Positions 42,631-54,100 of a DNA stretch of 64,000 nucleotides are shown here, in pieces. The position numbers and the translations under genes were made by a program. The stretch spans positions 1,040,440 to 1,104,439 of the forward strand of contig NZ_VTSR01000032.1 of NCBI RefSeq assembly GCF_008329715.1, in the 5' to 3' direction. Below the pieces are notes generated by a model. That model searched no databases, was not told the origin of the DNA, and saw only the letters and a list, made by a program, of their open reading frames with translations. This DNA comes from Gimesia chilikensis (GTDB taxonomy: Bacteria > Planctomycetota > Planctomycetia > Planctomycetales > Planctomycetaceae). Numbering within the stretch: the first letter of the stretch is position 1; each line of letters opens with the position of its first letter.

Positions 42631-43550
42631 GCGATCTGCTCCACTTCGATCTGATCGTAGAAGGTCTGCATCCGCGTTTCTGACAGGCGGGCGGGCAGGA
42701 GTTGCGTCAGGTTGTCGGCGGCGGCCGCCATTCCCCGGCGGATGGCATCAGGGACCGGTTTACCACGATGCAGGGCCACCGCGATGCCCGCGGCCAGGCT
42801 GTCGCCACAGGCGATGGGATTGACGACTTCCGCCCGGGCGGGGGTGAAGCAATAGACGTGTTCCCGCGAGGTGGCCCAGAGGGTATCTTTGCCCTGCGAA
42901 ATCACGACCCAGGTGGCGCCTCTTTCGTTGATCTCCTGCATGCCTTTGATGAGCGCCTCGGTATCAGCGAGTTCGGTCATCAGGGTGCGTTCCAGTTCTT
43001 CGTGATTGGGTTTCACCAGGAACGGTTTTTCCTCGAGGGCTGCTTCCAGTTCCGGTCCGCGGGCGTCGAGAATCACGGGACAATGTGTCTCGGCGATCAG
43101 ATCGCGGTAAAAGCTGGAGGGGGTCCCTGCGGGAAGCGAACCGGTGAGCACGACCACCTGGGCGGACTTGAGGTGCTTCAGGTACTCCGTCTTGAACGCC
43201 GCCAGTTCCTCTGTGGTGATGGGTTGTGCGTTTTCAACCAGTTCGGTGGTCTTGCCGGTGGAACGATCCAGGATCGTCGTGCAGACCCGGGTGGGCGTCT
43301 GTTGCGGGATGACGCAGGAAGAGACCCCCAGCTGTTCGAGTTCGTTCGAGATCAGTTCCCGCGCGAAGCCCCCCGCGGGGTAGATCGTCTCGCAGGGAGT
43401 TCCCAGGTGCCGCACCGCGATGCCGACGTTGATGACCTTCCCGGAAGAGGTCCATTGCGCAGACTGACAGCGGTTGACCTCACCTGTTTCCAGGGAGGTC
43501 ACTTCCAGAATCTGCTGCCAGGCCGGACTCAAGCCGGCTGCGATAATCAT
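42627..43550 (-). CDS. PfkB-family sugar-phosphate kinase (1-phosphofructokinase-like)
   Basis: A 307-residue ribokinase-fold enzyme. The N-terminus LSPAWQQILEV and SSGKVINVGIAVRHLG match the LacC/FruK subgroup, VVVLTGSLPAG is its second signature, and NPIACGDSLAAG provides the catalytic Asp (in place of the usual GAGDS). It probably phosphorylates a ketohexose phosphate such as fructose-1-phosphate or tagatose-6-phosphate; the exact sugar is not determinable. It is followed with a 4-base overlap by the FetA-like gene, a combination with no obvious metabolic logic. Confidence 0.85.
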   Translation of the reverse strand: MIIAAGLSPAWQQILEVTSLETGEVNRCQSAQWTSSGKVINVGIAVRHLGTPCETIYPAGGFARELISNELEQLGVSSCVIPQQTPTRVCTTILDRSTGKTTELVENAQPITTEELAAFKTEYLKHLKSAQVVVLTGSLPAGTPSSFYRDLIAETHCPVILDARGPELEAALEEKPFLVKPNHEELERTLMTELADTEALIKGMQEINERGATWVVISQGKDTLWATSREHVYCFTPARAEVVNPIACGDSLAAGIAVALHRGKPVPDAIRRGMAAAADNLTQLLPARLSETRMQTFYDQIEVEQIA

Positions 43551-43586
43551 AGTATCAATCCTTCACAAAGTTGAATGGGAACGGGG

Positions 43587-44879
43587 TCAGGGAACGAGTT
43601 CGCCGCGGAGCATAATCTGGCCCACGCGAATGCGGGTTCCCTGGAATTTGGGAGATTTCAATTCTTCATCCGGGTTTTTAAGACGAAACGCGACCGGCGT
43701 ACGGTCCGGCTGTTCGGGATGAATTTCAACGGTCACGGTATGAACCTGGTTCGGGTCCAGGTTCTGTGCCAGTCGAAGCGTCGAAATTCGATGGTAGGTG
43801 CAGTAACTGTCGAAACGGGCCACCGGTTTCTGGCTCGGCTTGCCGTCAACGGTGATCAGTACCTGTCCTCCGTCGGGGCCGAGCAGATCGTAGAGGGCTG
43901 CCTGGGTTCCGCGGAAGCGGAAGGTGATGCGACTGCCGGGGGCGTCGGCTTCCCAGATCTGTCCCATGCGATTTCCGAAGCGTTTCTGCAGAATATTGTC
44001 AGCGGGCAGCTTCTTCCAGTTGCCGGTGAGCATGGATGGTTCGAGGGGAATCATCTTGGCGTTGGTCCAGTGGCTTTCGACGAAAGGCTGTTTCAGCTTG
44101 TCGGCATGGTTGACTGGTTGAGAGTCGGTTTCCATTTTCTGGATCGCGTCGCCAATGACTTCGGTGTAGATTTCGTGTCCCTGGTCCAGCGGGTGAACAC
44201 CATCTTTGGAGAACTGGATGATGCCGTCTGCCAGTGGTTTGTCGGACTGAAACTTGAGTTTTCCCTGCTGTTCCAGTTCGGCAATTTTGAGGGCGACATT
44301 GATGGACGGGATGCCGTAATGGTCGGCCAGGAGTTCCATGGCGGAAGCGGCCCGCGGGCATTCTCCCTCGCGGAGTTCTTTTTCATAGTTCACACGGAAG
44401 GTGTAGACGAAGCAGATATCGGTCTGCGGATTTGCCTGCCAGATCTGTCGCACGATGCCATCCATTGAGTCCCAGATGGCTTCGGGTTGACGTCCCCCGT
44501 CATTGACGGCGAATTCGACGAAAACCAGATCGGGTTTGTGATCGAGCACATCGCGCTGGAGTCGAAAGACGCCCAGGTCACTGCCCGTTCCCCCAATGGC
44601 GGCGTGGATCTCGTGAATCCTGGCTTTGGGGAATGCCTCCTTGAGCCACTTGGTTGTCTTGACGCGCCAGCCGTTGGCTGCGGTGATGGAGCCGCCGAGA
44701 TAGGCGACATTGACTTCTTTTCCCTGCTGCAGTTTCTGAAGCACATTGCCGAGGCCCTGACGGGGTTTCACCAGTTCGGCTTTGACGGCGTGGTAAGCTG
44801 GCGGTGCAGCCTGGGTAGAAAACAGAGCGGTAAAGAGGAAGAGTCCAGCTGTGAGCAGCTTCAAACAGGACAGATGCAT
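43587..44879 (-). CDS. Secreted SGNH/GDSL hydrolase
   Basis: A 430-residue protein with a signal peptide (to about residue 25). Block I is [14 protein letters not shown] with the Ser nucleophile, block III is FAVNDGG, and block V is [10 protein letters not shown] with Asp and His. The C-terminal 130 residues add a second beta-sandwich ([19 protein letters not shown]). It probably deacetylates a carbohydrate outside the cell, as in other planctomycete SGNH proteins with this two-domain form. Substrate unknown. It lies 36 bases upstream of the PfkB gene and could share its transcript. Confidence 0.87.
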   Translation of the reverse strand: MHLSCLKLLTAGLFLFTALFSTQAAPPAYHAVKAELVKPRQGLGNVLQKLQQGKEVNVAYLGGSITAANGWRVKTTKWLKEAFPKARIHEIHAAIGGTGSDLGVFRLQRDVLDHKPDLVFVEFAVNDGGRQPEAIWDSMDGIVRQIWQANPQTDICFVYTFRVNYEKELREGECPRAASAMELLADHYGIPSINVALKIAELEQQGKLKFQSDKPLADGIIQFSKDGVHPLDQGHEIYTEVIGDAIQKMETDSQPVNHADKLKQPFVESHWTNAKMIPLEPSMLTGNWKKLPADNILQKRFGNRMGQIWEADAPGSRITFRFRGTQAALYDLLGPDGGQVLITVDGKPSQKPVARFDSYCTYHRISTLRLAQNLDPNQVHTVTVEIHPEQPDRTPVAFRLKNPDEELKSPKFQGTRIRVGQIMLRGELVP

Positions 44880-45015
44880 GGCGCGGTATCTCCGGAGGCA
44901 GACTTGCGAGTGAAGTATCAGTTAACAGGCCCAGTTTAACCTATCAGCAGGCAGATTGAAATGAGCGCGCACAGACCAATTTGGAGAGCGGATTTTTCAA
45001 GAAGCCTCAGTAATC

Positions 45016-46185
45016 TTACAGAAGATCCTGCAGGATACCGGTCAGTTCATCGTCGGAGATTTCGCGCGGATTGCCCCGCATGCTGTTGCCCCGGGAATCA
45101 GCGACGAGTGCGGGAACCTGTTCACTGGTGACGCCCAGCTCTGAGAGTGTCGCGGGAATACCGATGCTGGCGTTTAAGGCTTCGATCTGCTGAATCAGGG
45201 AATCGGCGGCGTCGGCATCTGAGAGGGAGAGCACCGGATCGAGGTGGCGGGCGATTTCTGCGTACTGCCTTTCACAGACACTACGGTTGGCTTTGAGCGT
45301 CGAGGGCAGCATGACGGCACAGGCCAGTCCGTGCGGAATGCGACAATGGGTTCCCAGGGCGGGCGCGACGCCGTGAGCCATGCCCAGTCCGGAGTTGGCG
45401 AGTGCGATGCCGGACAGCAGAGCGGCGTGCGCCATGCTCTCGCGACCCGTGCGGGAGTTGCCATCTGCGACAGCTTGCGGCAAGGCGGGGATGGCCAGCT
45501 TCAGACCCTGCAGACTGAGTGCCCGGGGGATGGGCTGGGCGCGGCAGGAGATGTAGCTTTCCAGTAACTGGGTAATGGCATCCATGCCGGTGCGGGCGGT
45601 GATTTCGGGGGGTACCGAACAGGCCAGCTTCGGATCACAGAGGATGATGTCGGGAATCATCTCGGGAGAACGCAGGCTCTTCTTGAAAGCGGGGGCGTAG
45701 CTGGAGATGACTGCATTCTTGGTGGCTTCGCTGCCGGTGCCTGCCGTAGTGGGAATGGCCATTAAAGGGAGCGGTTTTGCTTTGAGTTGCAGCCCCTGCC
45801 CGACCCCTTCGAGGTAATCGAGCACAGTTTCGCTTTCCCGGTTGGTGATCATCGCGGCACACGCTTTGGCAAGGTCGATACCGGAACCACCGCCGATGCC
45901 GATGAGAAAGTCCCCTGCTCCCTGGGTATGGTGCTGGAGGATGTTCGTGACCTGGTCGACATCGGTCACTTCCGGTTCATGTGAGATCGTACGGATGTGT
46001 TCGCTGGAGATGCCCGCGCGGGAGAGCAGCGATTTCAATTCGTCCAGCACGCCGTTGGTTTCCAGGGAACGTGAGCCGGAGATAATCAGTGCTCGACTGC
46101 CCAGGGATGCGGCCAGGGTGCCTGCTTCCTGGAAACGATCCCAGCCAAAATGAATCTGCGGGGGAGCAAAGAAATCGTAGTGCAT
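45016..46185 (-). CDS. Iron-containing alcohol dehydrogenase
   Basis: I favour the ATG at 46185, since the product then begins MHYDFFAPPQIHFGWDRF, the standard N-terminus of group III alcohol dehydrogenases; an upstream ATG at 46245 adds 20 residues. The GIGGGSGIDLAKACA phosphate-binding loop for NAD(P), PTTAGTGSEAT, and the metal ligands Asp/His (MDAITQLLESY, MAHGVAPALGTHCRIPHG) are all present. It would oxidise an alcohol or reduce an aldehyde. Substrate unknown. It is monocistronic by context. Confidence 0.87.
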   Translation of the reverse strand: MHYDFFAPPQIHFGWDRFQEAGTLAASLGSRALIISGSRSLETNGVLDELKSLLSRAGISSEHIRTISHEPEVTDVDQVTNILQHHTQGAGDFLIGIGGGSGIDLAKACAAMITNRESETVLDYLEGVGQGLQLKAKPLPLMAIPTTAGTGSEATKNAVISSYAPAFKKSLRSPEMIPDIILCDPKLACSVPPEITARTGMDAITQLLESYISCRAQPIPRALSLQGLKLAIPALPQAVADGNSRTGRESMAHAALLSGIALANSGLGMAHGVAPALGTHCRIPHGLACAVMLPSTLKANRSVCERQYAEIARHLDPVLSLSDADAADSLIQQIEALNASIGIPATLSELGVTSEQVPALVADSRGNSMRGNPREISDDELTGILQDLL

Positions 46186-46268
46186 GGCGCTGTCTTTAGT
46201 GTATGAGAAAAATTCAGCCCGTGGCTTGCGTTGGTGACGCGTCACGCCGGGATCGGGACATAAAAAAA

Positions 46269-46294
46269 GGGATACACTGAAAGGAGTGTATCCC
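46269..46294 (-). terminator. Rho-independent terminator of the glutathione peroxidase gene
   Basis: GGGATACACT at 46269-46278 pairs with AGTGTATCCC at 46285-46294, and on the minus strand a run of seven T follows. Confidence 0.88.
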
Positions 46295-46318
46295 CGGGAC
46301 CGTATGAACTACGGTGTG

Positions 46319-46903
46319 TTACTTCTGCTGCAGTTCTGCTTCGATCGTGGAGACGACTTCTTTGGACTGCGGATTGGTGCGAGTCGGGAAGCGGGCAGCG
46401 ATATCGCCGTCACGGCCGATCACGAACTTTTCAAAGTTCCAGCTGACAGGACCGGAGGATTTCGGCTTGGTGTTCTGAGAGGTCAGATACTTGTAGAGTG
46501 GGTCAGCGTCTTTACCATTGACGTCAATCTTGTTGAACATGTCGAAGGTAACGCCGTAGTTCTTGGTGCAGAATTCAGAAATCTGCACTGAGGTTCCGGG
46601 CTCCTGGGCACCGAACTGGTTGCAGGGGAAACCGAGGACAACCAGTCCTTTGTCTTTGTATTTTTCGTGCAGGGACTGCAGATCTTTGTACTGGGGAGTC
46701 GCGCCACATTTGCTGGCGGTGTTGACGATCAGCAGAACTTTGCCTTTGTACTTGCTCAGATCAACGTCTTTGCCGTCCAGGGACTTCATGGTGCGATCGA
46801 GTACGGGGGGAACGGATTTCTTATCATCCTGACCGGCAATCAGAGTGGAACAAGTCAGTGCCAGCATGCTTGCCAGCAGGGTCATGGTCGTGAGGCTTCT
46901 CAT
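46319..46903 (-). CDS. Exported glutathione peroxidase-like thiol peroxidase
   Basis: I start at the ATG at 46903, after GGGAGAG, which begins a signal peptide (MRSLTTMTLLASMLAL). The 194-residue product has the GPx core: NTASKCG with peroxidatic Cys66, GFPCNQFGAQEPG with Gln96, and SWNFEKF with Trp and Asn of the tetrad. Cys replaces the Sec of animal enzymes, so it probably uses thioredoxin-like proteins. It detoxifies peroxides in the periplasm. It is single and has its own terminator. Confidence 0.88.
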   Translation of the reverse strand: MRSLTTMTLLASMLALTCSTLIAGQDDKKSVPPVLDRTMKSLDGKDVDLSKYKGKVLLIVNTASKCGATPQYKDLQSLHEKYKDKGLVVLGFPCNQFGAQEPGTSVQISEFCTKNYGVTFDMFNKIDVNGKDADPLYKYLTSQNTKPKSSGPVSWNFEKFVIGRDGDIAARFPTRTNPQSKEVVSTIEAELQQK

Positions 46904-47161
46904 CAATCTCTCCCTCATTTGGGATCCGGGCAATGTGCACGGCTCGTAAGTTAATAAAACAGACACAGGATGCTTTTCGTCGCCTCGTGCGAGAACACTA
47001 CGATCCCTCCAGTGTTATCGAATCAGAATGATAACCTTACTCAAATATTACATTGATGCCTGAGTAGAATCAATTGCACAGAAGTGATTCCTGCAGGGAT
47101 TGCAGGTGGGAAGCTGATTTATATGAAGCGAACAGCTGGTGAATTAGGGAGAATAACGACT

Positions 47162-47617
47162 TCAGGAGAGGCGGTTGGCGAGGTTGGCTTTGTGGTAGAG
47201 GGTGCCCAGCAGTTCCGAAATGGGGAAGTCATCGCTGGTGCTGTTGGCTTCGATTTCGAGTTCGTTCACCCAGCGGTTGCGGAGGTCTTTCTCGAGTTGC
47301 TCGCGGGCCGAGCTGTTCAGTTCCTGGAAGTCGAACAGTTCCACGATATAGTGTTCAGAGGTATTGTCTGCATTCGGTTTGAGGGTGAAGGCGAGATGAG
47401 CCAGTGGTTCCCTGGTGATGATAAAGTCTTCAAAGGGAGCCAGTTCGAAAGATTTTTCCAGCTCGGAAATCAGACAGTGCTGAAAAGTTTCGTAGGGACG
47501 CTTCCGTTCTCCGGGGAGCATGAATTCCTGACGTTCGTAGTTCCAGTGGACCAGCCAGTGAGGCTTTCCCTCGATGGTAGTCTGAAACAGGATGAATGCA
47601 CCAACAAAGTTACTCAT
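47162..47617 (-). CDS. Hypothetical protein, weakly Nudix-like
   Basis: I start at the ATG at 47617 (MSNFVGAFILF), with an AAAGG some distance upstream; a start at 47680 is possible but extends into poor sequence. The 151-residue product contains WNYERQEFMLPGERKRPYE and CLISELEKSFEL, reminiscent of a degenerate Nudix box, but the catalytic EE pair is incomplete. It may be a non-catalytic Nudix relative. Function unknown. Confidence 0.5.
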   Translation of the reverse strand: MSNFVGAFILFQTTIEGKPHWLVHWNYERQEFMLPGERKRPYETFQHCLISELEKSFELAPFEDFIITREPLAHLAFTLKPNADNTSEHYIVELFDFQELNSSAREQLEKDLRNRWVNELEIEANSTSDDFPISELLGTLYHKANLANRLS

Positions 47618-48027
47618 TGTTGTCGGGTGACCTTTCACGGGAGGATGCTGCGCTCTGGATGTTGAAACTAGATGGCCCAATCGAATTTTATCATCACAGC
47701 AGATTCAGATGTTGTTGATTTCAGCGAAAACGAGCTCATCCTCGAAGAAAGTGAGCGCAGAGCCCAGATTCCACGCTATTAGGGGAACCGCAGATTTGTG
47801 GAATTCTGAGGGAAATTCAGATTTTATGATCTTTTTCCTGTTTCCCATTGCATGCGTAGAATGGAAATTGTAGAATTACGCATAAGAGCTCACGTATGTA
47901 AAGTGAGCCTGCAAAACTAGTACTATCCCCAAAGACACCTGCCCCCTACACACCCGCCCCTGAAGGCAAACATTGTTGAGCCAACACTTTGGATCATGTT
48001 TCGCCTGAGCGTAAGAAGGTTCCTTCC
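47618..48027. other. Divergent intergenic region, no gene recognised
   Basis: About 400 bases between divergent genes. It is AT-rich at 47820-47890. No gene, repeat or RNA motif is apparent. Confidence 0.35.
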
Positions 48028-48372
48028 ATGAAAATTCATCTTATCAGTGATCATCCCGATTTACCGGATATCGAGGTCAGTGTTGATGAGTTACCCGTTG
48101 TGATGGGAAGAAGTAACAATTGTGATCTGCGTGTGCTGGATCCGATGATGAGCCGCCAGCAGTGTGAATTGACCTTCCTGAACAACTCTGTTCGCGTACG
48201 TGACCTGGAATCGACCAATGGCACGATCGTGAACTCGGAAACCGTGCATGAAGCTCCCCTCTACCCGGGCGACATTCTGACCATCGGAATGGCCAACTAT
48301 GTCATCAGTTACTATGATGGCGAAGGTCAGGAAAGTTTCGAAGAGAGCTATTTCTCCGAGAACTCGGTTTAA
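48028..48372 (+). CDS. Single FHA-domain protein
   Basis: I take the ATG at 48028 as start (MKIHLISDH), since upstream residues are not family-like. The 114-residue product is one FHA domain: VVMGRSNNCDLRV, MMSRQQCEL and DLESTNGTIVN are the conserved loops for phosphothreonine. An acidic tail follows (EGQESFEES). It probably binds phosphorylated targets of Ser/Thr kinases. It lies 94 bases before the Nudix gene on the same strand. Confidence 0.88.
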   Translation: MKIHLISDHPDLPDIEVSVDELPVVMGRSNNCDLRVLDPMMSRQQCELTFLNNSVRVRDLESTNGTIVNSETVHEAPLYPGDILTIGMANYVISYYDGEGQESFEESYFSENSV

Positions 48373-48465
48373 CGATTCCGCCTGAAGGCGGACCTCTCCC
48401 CTGGCTGACAGTGCAGTGGAATCGATTCCTGCACGTTGAATTTCTACTGAGAAATCGAAGCAGCC

Positions 48466-48975
48466 ATGTCTCACTCTGAAGAACTGTTTGATGTTGTCGA
48501 TGCCGACGACCGGGTGCTGGAACAACTGCCCCGCTCCGTCGTGCACGCCCGTAAGCTCCTGCATCGCGCCGCGAATATTTTCGTCTTCAATTCCCGTGGA
48601 GAACTGCTGCTGCAGTATCGCGCCGCGACCAAAGACGAGTATCCCCTGACCTACACCTCTTCTGCCTCCGGTCATCTGAGTGCCGGCGAGGATTATGCCG
48701 AGTCGGCTCGACGTGAGATGCAGGAGGAGATCGGCATCACGACTCCCCTGGAGCGACTGGCGAAATTTCCCGGAACCCCCCATAACGCTTATGAGCATAC
48801 GGTGTTGTTTCGCACCGTTTCGGATGGCCCCTTCACGTTTGATCCGGTTGAGATTGAACGCGCGGAATTTTTCAACCTGACAGACATCGAACGTATGCTG
48901 GATGAAAACGAGCACGGTTTTACGCCTCCTTTCCGGCAGCTCTTTCGCTGGTACCGTGCCTGTTACCGGAATTGA
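48466..48975 (+). CDS. Nudix hydrolase, IPP-isomerase/YfcD-like
   Basis: A 169-residue protein with a complete Nudix box: Gly69 of [10 protein letters not shown], then [10 protein letters not shown]. The N-terminus ([13 protein letters not shown]...[16 protein letters not shown]) matches the YfcD/isopentenyl-diphosphate-isomerase-like subgroup. It lacks the second Cys/Glu residues needed to call it a true IPP isomerase, so a diphosphate hydrolase is more likely. Cytoplasmic. Confidence 0.87.
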   Translation: MSHSEELFDVVDADDRVLEQLPRSVVHARKLLHRAANIFVFNSRGELLLQYRAATKDEYPLTYTSSASGHLSAGEDYAESARREMQEEIGITTPLERLAKFPGTPHNAYEHTVLFRTVSDGPFTFDPVEIERAEFFNLTDIERMLDENEHGFTPPFRQLFRWYRACYRN

Positions 48976-49089
48976 GCAGTTTGCTGCCCAAGCGATCCCG
49001 GAAACCCGATCAGGGAAAACTGCAATCCGTGTAGGATTTGGGACCGGTCAGCAGTAAAATACAGTCTGTTATCCACTTTCCTTATCGTG

Positions 49090-51000
49090 ATGAAGTCAAC
49101 TATGACAGAAGATCAGGCTCGTCCTTCCGTGAATTTTGGCGTACTTTTCTTTGTCTGGGTGACGCCCCTGCTGCTGGCCGCGTATATTCTGGAGACGAAC
49201 TTCGCGGTTCGTATCTCCAAAAGCCCCACCTACGACGAAACGCATTATCTGAGTACTGCGCTCACCACTGTCCATCAGGGGGCACTGGATTCGCGTATCA
49301 GTGGCGAGGGAGTGGCCCCGCTCCCGATTCTGGTGGATTACCTGCCCGTGGTCTGGTCTACCGGCGGCAAGGCCCGTCCGGATGTCTGGGAGGCAGATGT
49401 TTCCGATCCCAGGTTGATCCAGCGCGCCCGTTTCATCAACGTGCTGGTAATTGGCATTCCGACAATGTTGCTGGTTTACTGCTGGCTGTATCGTCGTCGT
49501 GGTTATCTGGCAGCGTTACTGGGCGGCTGCCTGGTGACATTCTCGCCGACATTGATCGCTCATTTTTCACTGGCGACCACAGATGCCTTTTTTACGTTGC
49601 TGGCATTGATCGCGCTGGCGGTGATGACCCGTTACTGGAAGCAGCCGACAACCTTAAACCTGTGCTGGCTGGCATTGAGTGTTTCTGTAGCGACCTCGGC
49701 GAAATACTCCGGGATTTTCCTGCTGCCCTGCACACTGATCGTCATGGTCCTGATCGCACTCCAGAAATGGACCACTTTTTCGCGCACCGCGGTTTGGACG
49801 CTGACGAAGCGTGTCACGCTGGTCTTCTCACTGTTTCTGTTGCTGCTGGTCCCGCTGACATGGGCGTGTCATCTGTTTTCGTTTACGGGACCGCTGAAGA
49901 CGGTGCCTTATGCAGAGACTCCCGATTACTCTGCCTGGGTGCGGGTGCTGGGACGTGGGCCCACGGCGCAGAAAATCATGGAAGTGGCCCATAACGATCT
50001 CAAACGTCCTGCTCCGTTCGCCGGCATCCTGTTTCAGTTTCTGCATAACACAGCCGGGCACGAAGCGTATCTGCTGGGAGAGGTCTCTAAGACAGGCTGG
50101 TGGTACTATTTTCCGCTGGCCTGGCTCTGGAAAAGTACGCCCATCGAGTTGCTGCTGACCCTGCTCTGCCTGTTATTGATTCCCTGGCTGTGGCGTGATG
50201 TCAAACCGCTGTTGCGACCTGCAGAGGGGGAAGAGGGAGATTTGACTTCAATAGGCCGACAACAGAGTAACACACCAACCAGCCATGCGCCTTTGATCTG
50301 GTTGATGGCGGCGCTGGTTCTGCTGGGAATGTCGTTGACCAGTCGCTTGAATCTGGGACAGCGTTATCTGTTGACGCTCTACCCGCTGCTGTATCTGTTT
50401 ACTATTGATCAGCTCTGGCGCTGGTTTCAGGAAAGGAGAGTCTGGTTGTGGGTGTTTTCAGCGATCTGTATCGGGTTTCAGTGTGCATCGATCAGCTCAA
50501 TACAGCCACATTACCTCGCCTACTTCAATGACAGCGTGGGCGGGCCCTCCAATGGGCATCTTTACCTGCTGGACTCCAATCTCGACTGGGGACAGGATCT
50601 GCCTGCGGTGAAGAAGGCTCTGGATGAGTTGCCGGCTGAAGACCGTGACAAGTGCCTGCTCTACTACTTCGGAACCGCCCTTCCGGAATCATACGGCATC
50701 AAGGGGTTCGATTTGAAAGAAAGTCTGCCTGAGAATCCGGCGGACTGGAAATATTTGATCCTGTCCGTCAATCATCTGCAGGGATTCTATACACAGGTGG
50801 AGGATCCCTTTGCCGCATTTCGTAAAATCACTCCGCTGAAGCGGGCCGGCTATTCGATTTATATCTATGATCTACAGTCACCGGAAGCCAGACAGGCATT
50901 ACAAGAGGCCCTGAAGAAACTGAAAAGTTACCACGATGCCCAGGAAGAGGGGGCGGTTACCGAAAACGGTTCCGCTGCTGTATCTGAACCGTCACAGTAA
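49090..51000 (+). CDS. GT39/ArnT-like membrane glycosyltransferase
   Basis: A membrane protein of about 636 residues with roughly ten helices. After the first helix the loop SPTYDETHYLS provides the acidic DE pair typical of GT-C enzymes. Later come multiple helices and a C-terminal lumenal-type domain (LDSNLDWGQDLPAVKKAL, a recurring phrase in bacterial GT39 relatives). It probably transfers a sugar from a polyprenyl-phosphate donor to a surface acceptor. The start is uncertain among 49087, 49090 and 49102. The C-terminus is hydrophilic. Confidence 0.78.
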   Translation: MKSTMTEDQARPSVNFGVLFFVWVTPLLLAAYILETNFAVRISKSPTYDETHYLSTALTTVHQGALDSRISGEGVAPLPILVDYLPVVWSTGGKARPDVWEADVSDPRLIQRARFINVLVIGIPTMLLVYCWLYRRRGYLAALLGGCLVTFSPTLIAHFSLATTDAFFTLLALIALAVMTRYWKQPTTLNLCWLALSVSVATSAKYSGIFLLPCTLIVMVLIALQKWTTFSRTAVWTLTKRVTLVFSLFLLLLVPLTWACHLFSFTGPLKTVPYAETPDYSAWVRVLGRGPTAQKIMEVAHNDLKRPAPFAGILFQFLHNTAGHEAYLLGEVSKTGWWYYFPLAWLWKSTPIELLLTLLCLLLIPWLWRDVKPLLRPAEGEEGDLTSIGRQQSNTPTSHAPLIWLMAALVLLGMSLTSRLNLGQRYLLTLYPLLYLFTIDQLWRWFQERRVWLWVFSAICIGFQCASISSIQPHYLAYFNDSVGGPSNGHLYLLDSNLDWGQDLPAVKKALDELPAEDRDKCLLYYFGTALPESYGIKGFDLKESLPENPADWKYLILSVNHLQGFYTQVEDPFAAFRKITPLKRAGYSIYIYDLQSPEARQALQEALKKLKSYHDAQEEGAVTENGSAAVSEPSQ

Positions 51001-51112
51001 GTCTTTCAGCACGACTATGGTTCCGGCTGCGGTCACCTGTTAGAATAAACGAATCTTAATATGTCGCTGAGACTGTGGTTCGCCTCCTGTTCTAACCAAA
51101 GTGGGGACTGCT

Positions 51113-54100
51113 GTGATAAGACTGCGATTGCCGGAACTGGTTTACGCTGCGGGCCTGCTCGGATTATTTCTGACGGACTCGTCCTCTGTATGCGGAGGCG
51201 AGATCGAGTTTAACCGTGATGTGCGGCCGATCCTTTCCGATCTCTGTTTTCAGTGTCACGGCCCCGATGCCTCTCAACGCCAGGCCGATCTGCGGCTCGA
51301 TCAGGAGAGCGGTCTCCTGGGAACCAAGGCTGACCCGGGAGTGGTGCTTCCCGGAAACGCGGCTGAGAGTGAATTATTCAAACGACTGCTGACGACTGAT
51401 CTGGAACTGGTAATGCCTCCACCGTCGTCAGAGAAGCAGATCACAGCAGACCAGATCGATACCATCAAACGCTGGATCGATGCGGGGGCCCGCTGGCAGA
51501 AACACTGGGCCTTTATTCCACCCCGACGCCCCGAGATTCCCCAGGTCAGTCAGCAGGCCTGGGTGCGTAATCCCATCGATGCGTTCGTGCTGGCACGGCT
51601 GGAAGCAGAGGGGTTGAAACCCTCTCCCGCGGCAGATCGATCGACGCTGCTCCGCCGACTGAGCCTGGACCTGACCGGTCTCCCCCCTGCTCTGGCAGAA
51701 CAGGATGCGTTTTTTCAGGATGAGTCCCCCGATGCTTACGAACGCCTGGTGGATCGTCTGCTGGCGTCACCCCATTATGGCGAGCGGATGGCGCTGGAGT
51801 GGCTCGATGCGGCCCGCTTTGCTGATACCAGCGGTTATCAGACCGACGGGGAACGGCATATGTGGCGCTGGCGCGAATGGGTGATCAATGCATTCAACAG
51901 CAATCAGCCTTTCAATCAGTTTACCATCGAACAGCTGGCCGGGGATCTGCTGCCGAACCCTACGCTGGATCAACTGGTTGCCACCGGTTTCAATCGAAAT
52001 CATCGGGCGAATTCCGAAGGGGGAATCATCTTTGATGAATACCTGCTGGAATACGCGGTCGACCGGGTCGAGACCACAGGGACGGTCTGGCTGGGACTGA
52101 CGGTGGGATGCGCCCGCTGTCACGAGCACAAATACGATCCTGTTTCGCAGAAAGAATTTTACCAGCTGATCGCCTTTTTCAATAACATTCCCGAACGGGG
52201 GCGTGTGATCAAATACGGGAATGCAGCCCCCTTCGTCAAAGCACCGACTGCTGCTCAACAGCAGGAACTGGACGAATTGAAACAACAGATCAGCGAACTG
52301 GAAGGGAAGCTTAAGTCCGCCGAACCTGAGTTGAAGGGTCTGCAGAAACAGTGGGAGGCGAAGCAGCCTTCAGCCGACCTGGAACTCAAACATCCACAGC
52401 AGCACCTGGCCTACCGGATTGACTTTAACGGCGAACTGAAGCTGCAGGTCATCGGCAAACAGCAGATGGATTACTATGCAAACCGGACCAATGCTTCGAG
52501 TGATGTGGAGAGATACGAGCAGGATGGATCAACCAGCCAGGCCCAATTCGAGCCGACTGCAGAAGGACAGGCGCTGAAACTTAATGGCACCGAACAGCAT
52601 GAAGTTAAAGAGTTGAGAGAACCACAGGGTTTCAAACTGGATGGTCAAAAGCCGGTCCATTTGAAAGGAGACGCGAAGCCGATTTTGAGTGACAAAGATC
52701 CGTTCTCGGTCGTCTTTCAGGTCAACCCTGCTCAACCAGACGGAACGATTCTGGCATCACTGACACCGAAGCAGGATGAGAGCGGCTTTCGGATCTTTCT
52801 CAAAGAGGGACGACTGCAGATCAACATGGGGCCGCGCTGGCTCGATGATGCGGTTTTGCTGGCAGCCCGCGACAAGCTGGAACTGAACCGCTGGTCGCAT
52901 GTGGTTCTCACCTATGCGGGGAATTCGCAGGCAGGCGACATCCAGCTGTATGTCAATGGAGAGCCACAGGAACTGGAGGTCAAACTCGATTATCTGACCG
53001 GCGGGTTTGCGTTTCCTGCGCCGTTCGTGTTTGGGGCCTATCATGATCGCGATTACTTTCGCGGGCTGGTTGACGATTTCCGAATCTACCGAACGCAGCT
53101 GACCCCAGACTGGGTAACCCTCGACCTGGTGCGAGAGTCGGTTCCCGAAATTCTGAAGATTCCTGTCAATAAACGAAGTGCAGGCCAGCAGCTGAAAGTG
53201 ACGCGCTACTTCATGACGTATCGGGCACCGACGGAATACCGTCTCGCTTTCTTTAATTTGCGGTCTCTGAAAGAAAAGCAGTTCGCATTGGAACGTCGTC
53301 TGCCAACCAGCATGGTGATGCGGGAGCAGGACGAAATGCAGCCCACCTTCGTACTCATGCGAGGCGAATACGATAAACCGGGCGAGCAGGTCTCTGCCGA
53401 CGTTCCGGCCAGTCTGGGAACGTTGTCCGCCGATCTGCCCCGCAATCGACTGGGGCTGGCCCGCTGGCTCGTCGATCCGGCAAATCCGTTGACGGCACGT
53501 GTGATCGTGAACCGCTACTGGCAGATGTATTTTGGAAATGGACTGGTCAAGACGACCGAAGACTTCGGTTCACAGGGTTCCTGGCCGACGCATCCCGAAC
53601 TGCTCGACTGGCTGGCGACCGAGTTCATTCGCACGGGTTGGGATGTGAAACGGCTGCAGAAGCTGATTGTCACATCCGCGACCTACCGGCAGTCATCGCA
53701 TGTCTCGCCTGCCTTGTTGAAAGCGGATCCCGAGAACCAACTGCTGGCGCGGGCGGCCCGGTTGCGTCTGCCTGCGGAGATGATTCGCGATCAGACGCTG
53801 TCTGTCTCCGGTCTGCTTCGTCCCGAGATCGGCGGTCCTTCGGTCAAACCCTATCAACCTCAGGGAGTCTGGAAGGAGATTGCCAGCCAGGTCTACGAAC
53901 CGGGAACCGGAGCCGAACTGTATCGCCGGAGTATGTATACCTACTGGAAACGCACTGTGCCTCCCCCGATGATGGCGACCTTCGATGCGCCGTCCCGCGA
54001 GACCTGTATCGTCAAACGTTCGCGGACCAATACGCCGCTACAGGCCCTGGCGCTGCTCAACGATGTGACCTATGTCGAAGCGTCCCGCAAGCTGGCCGAG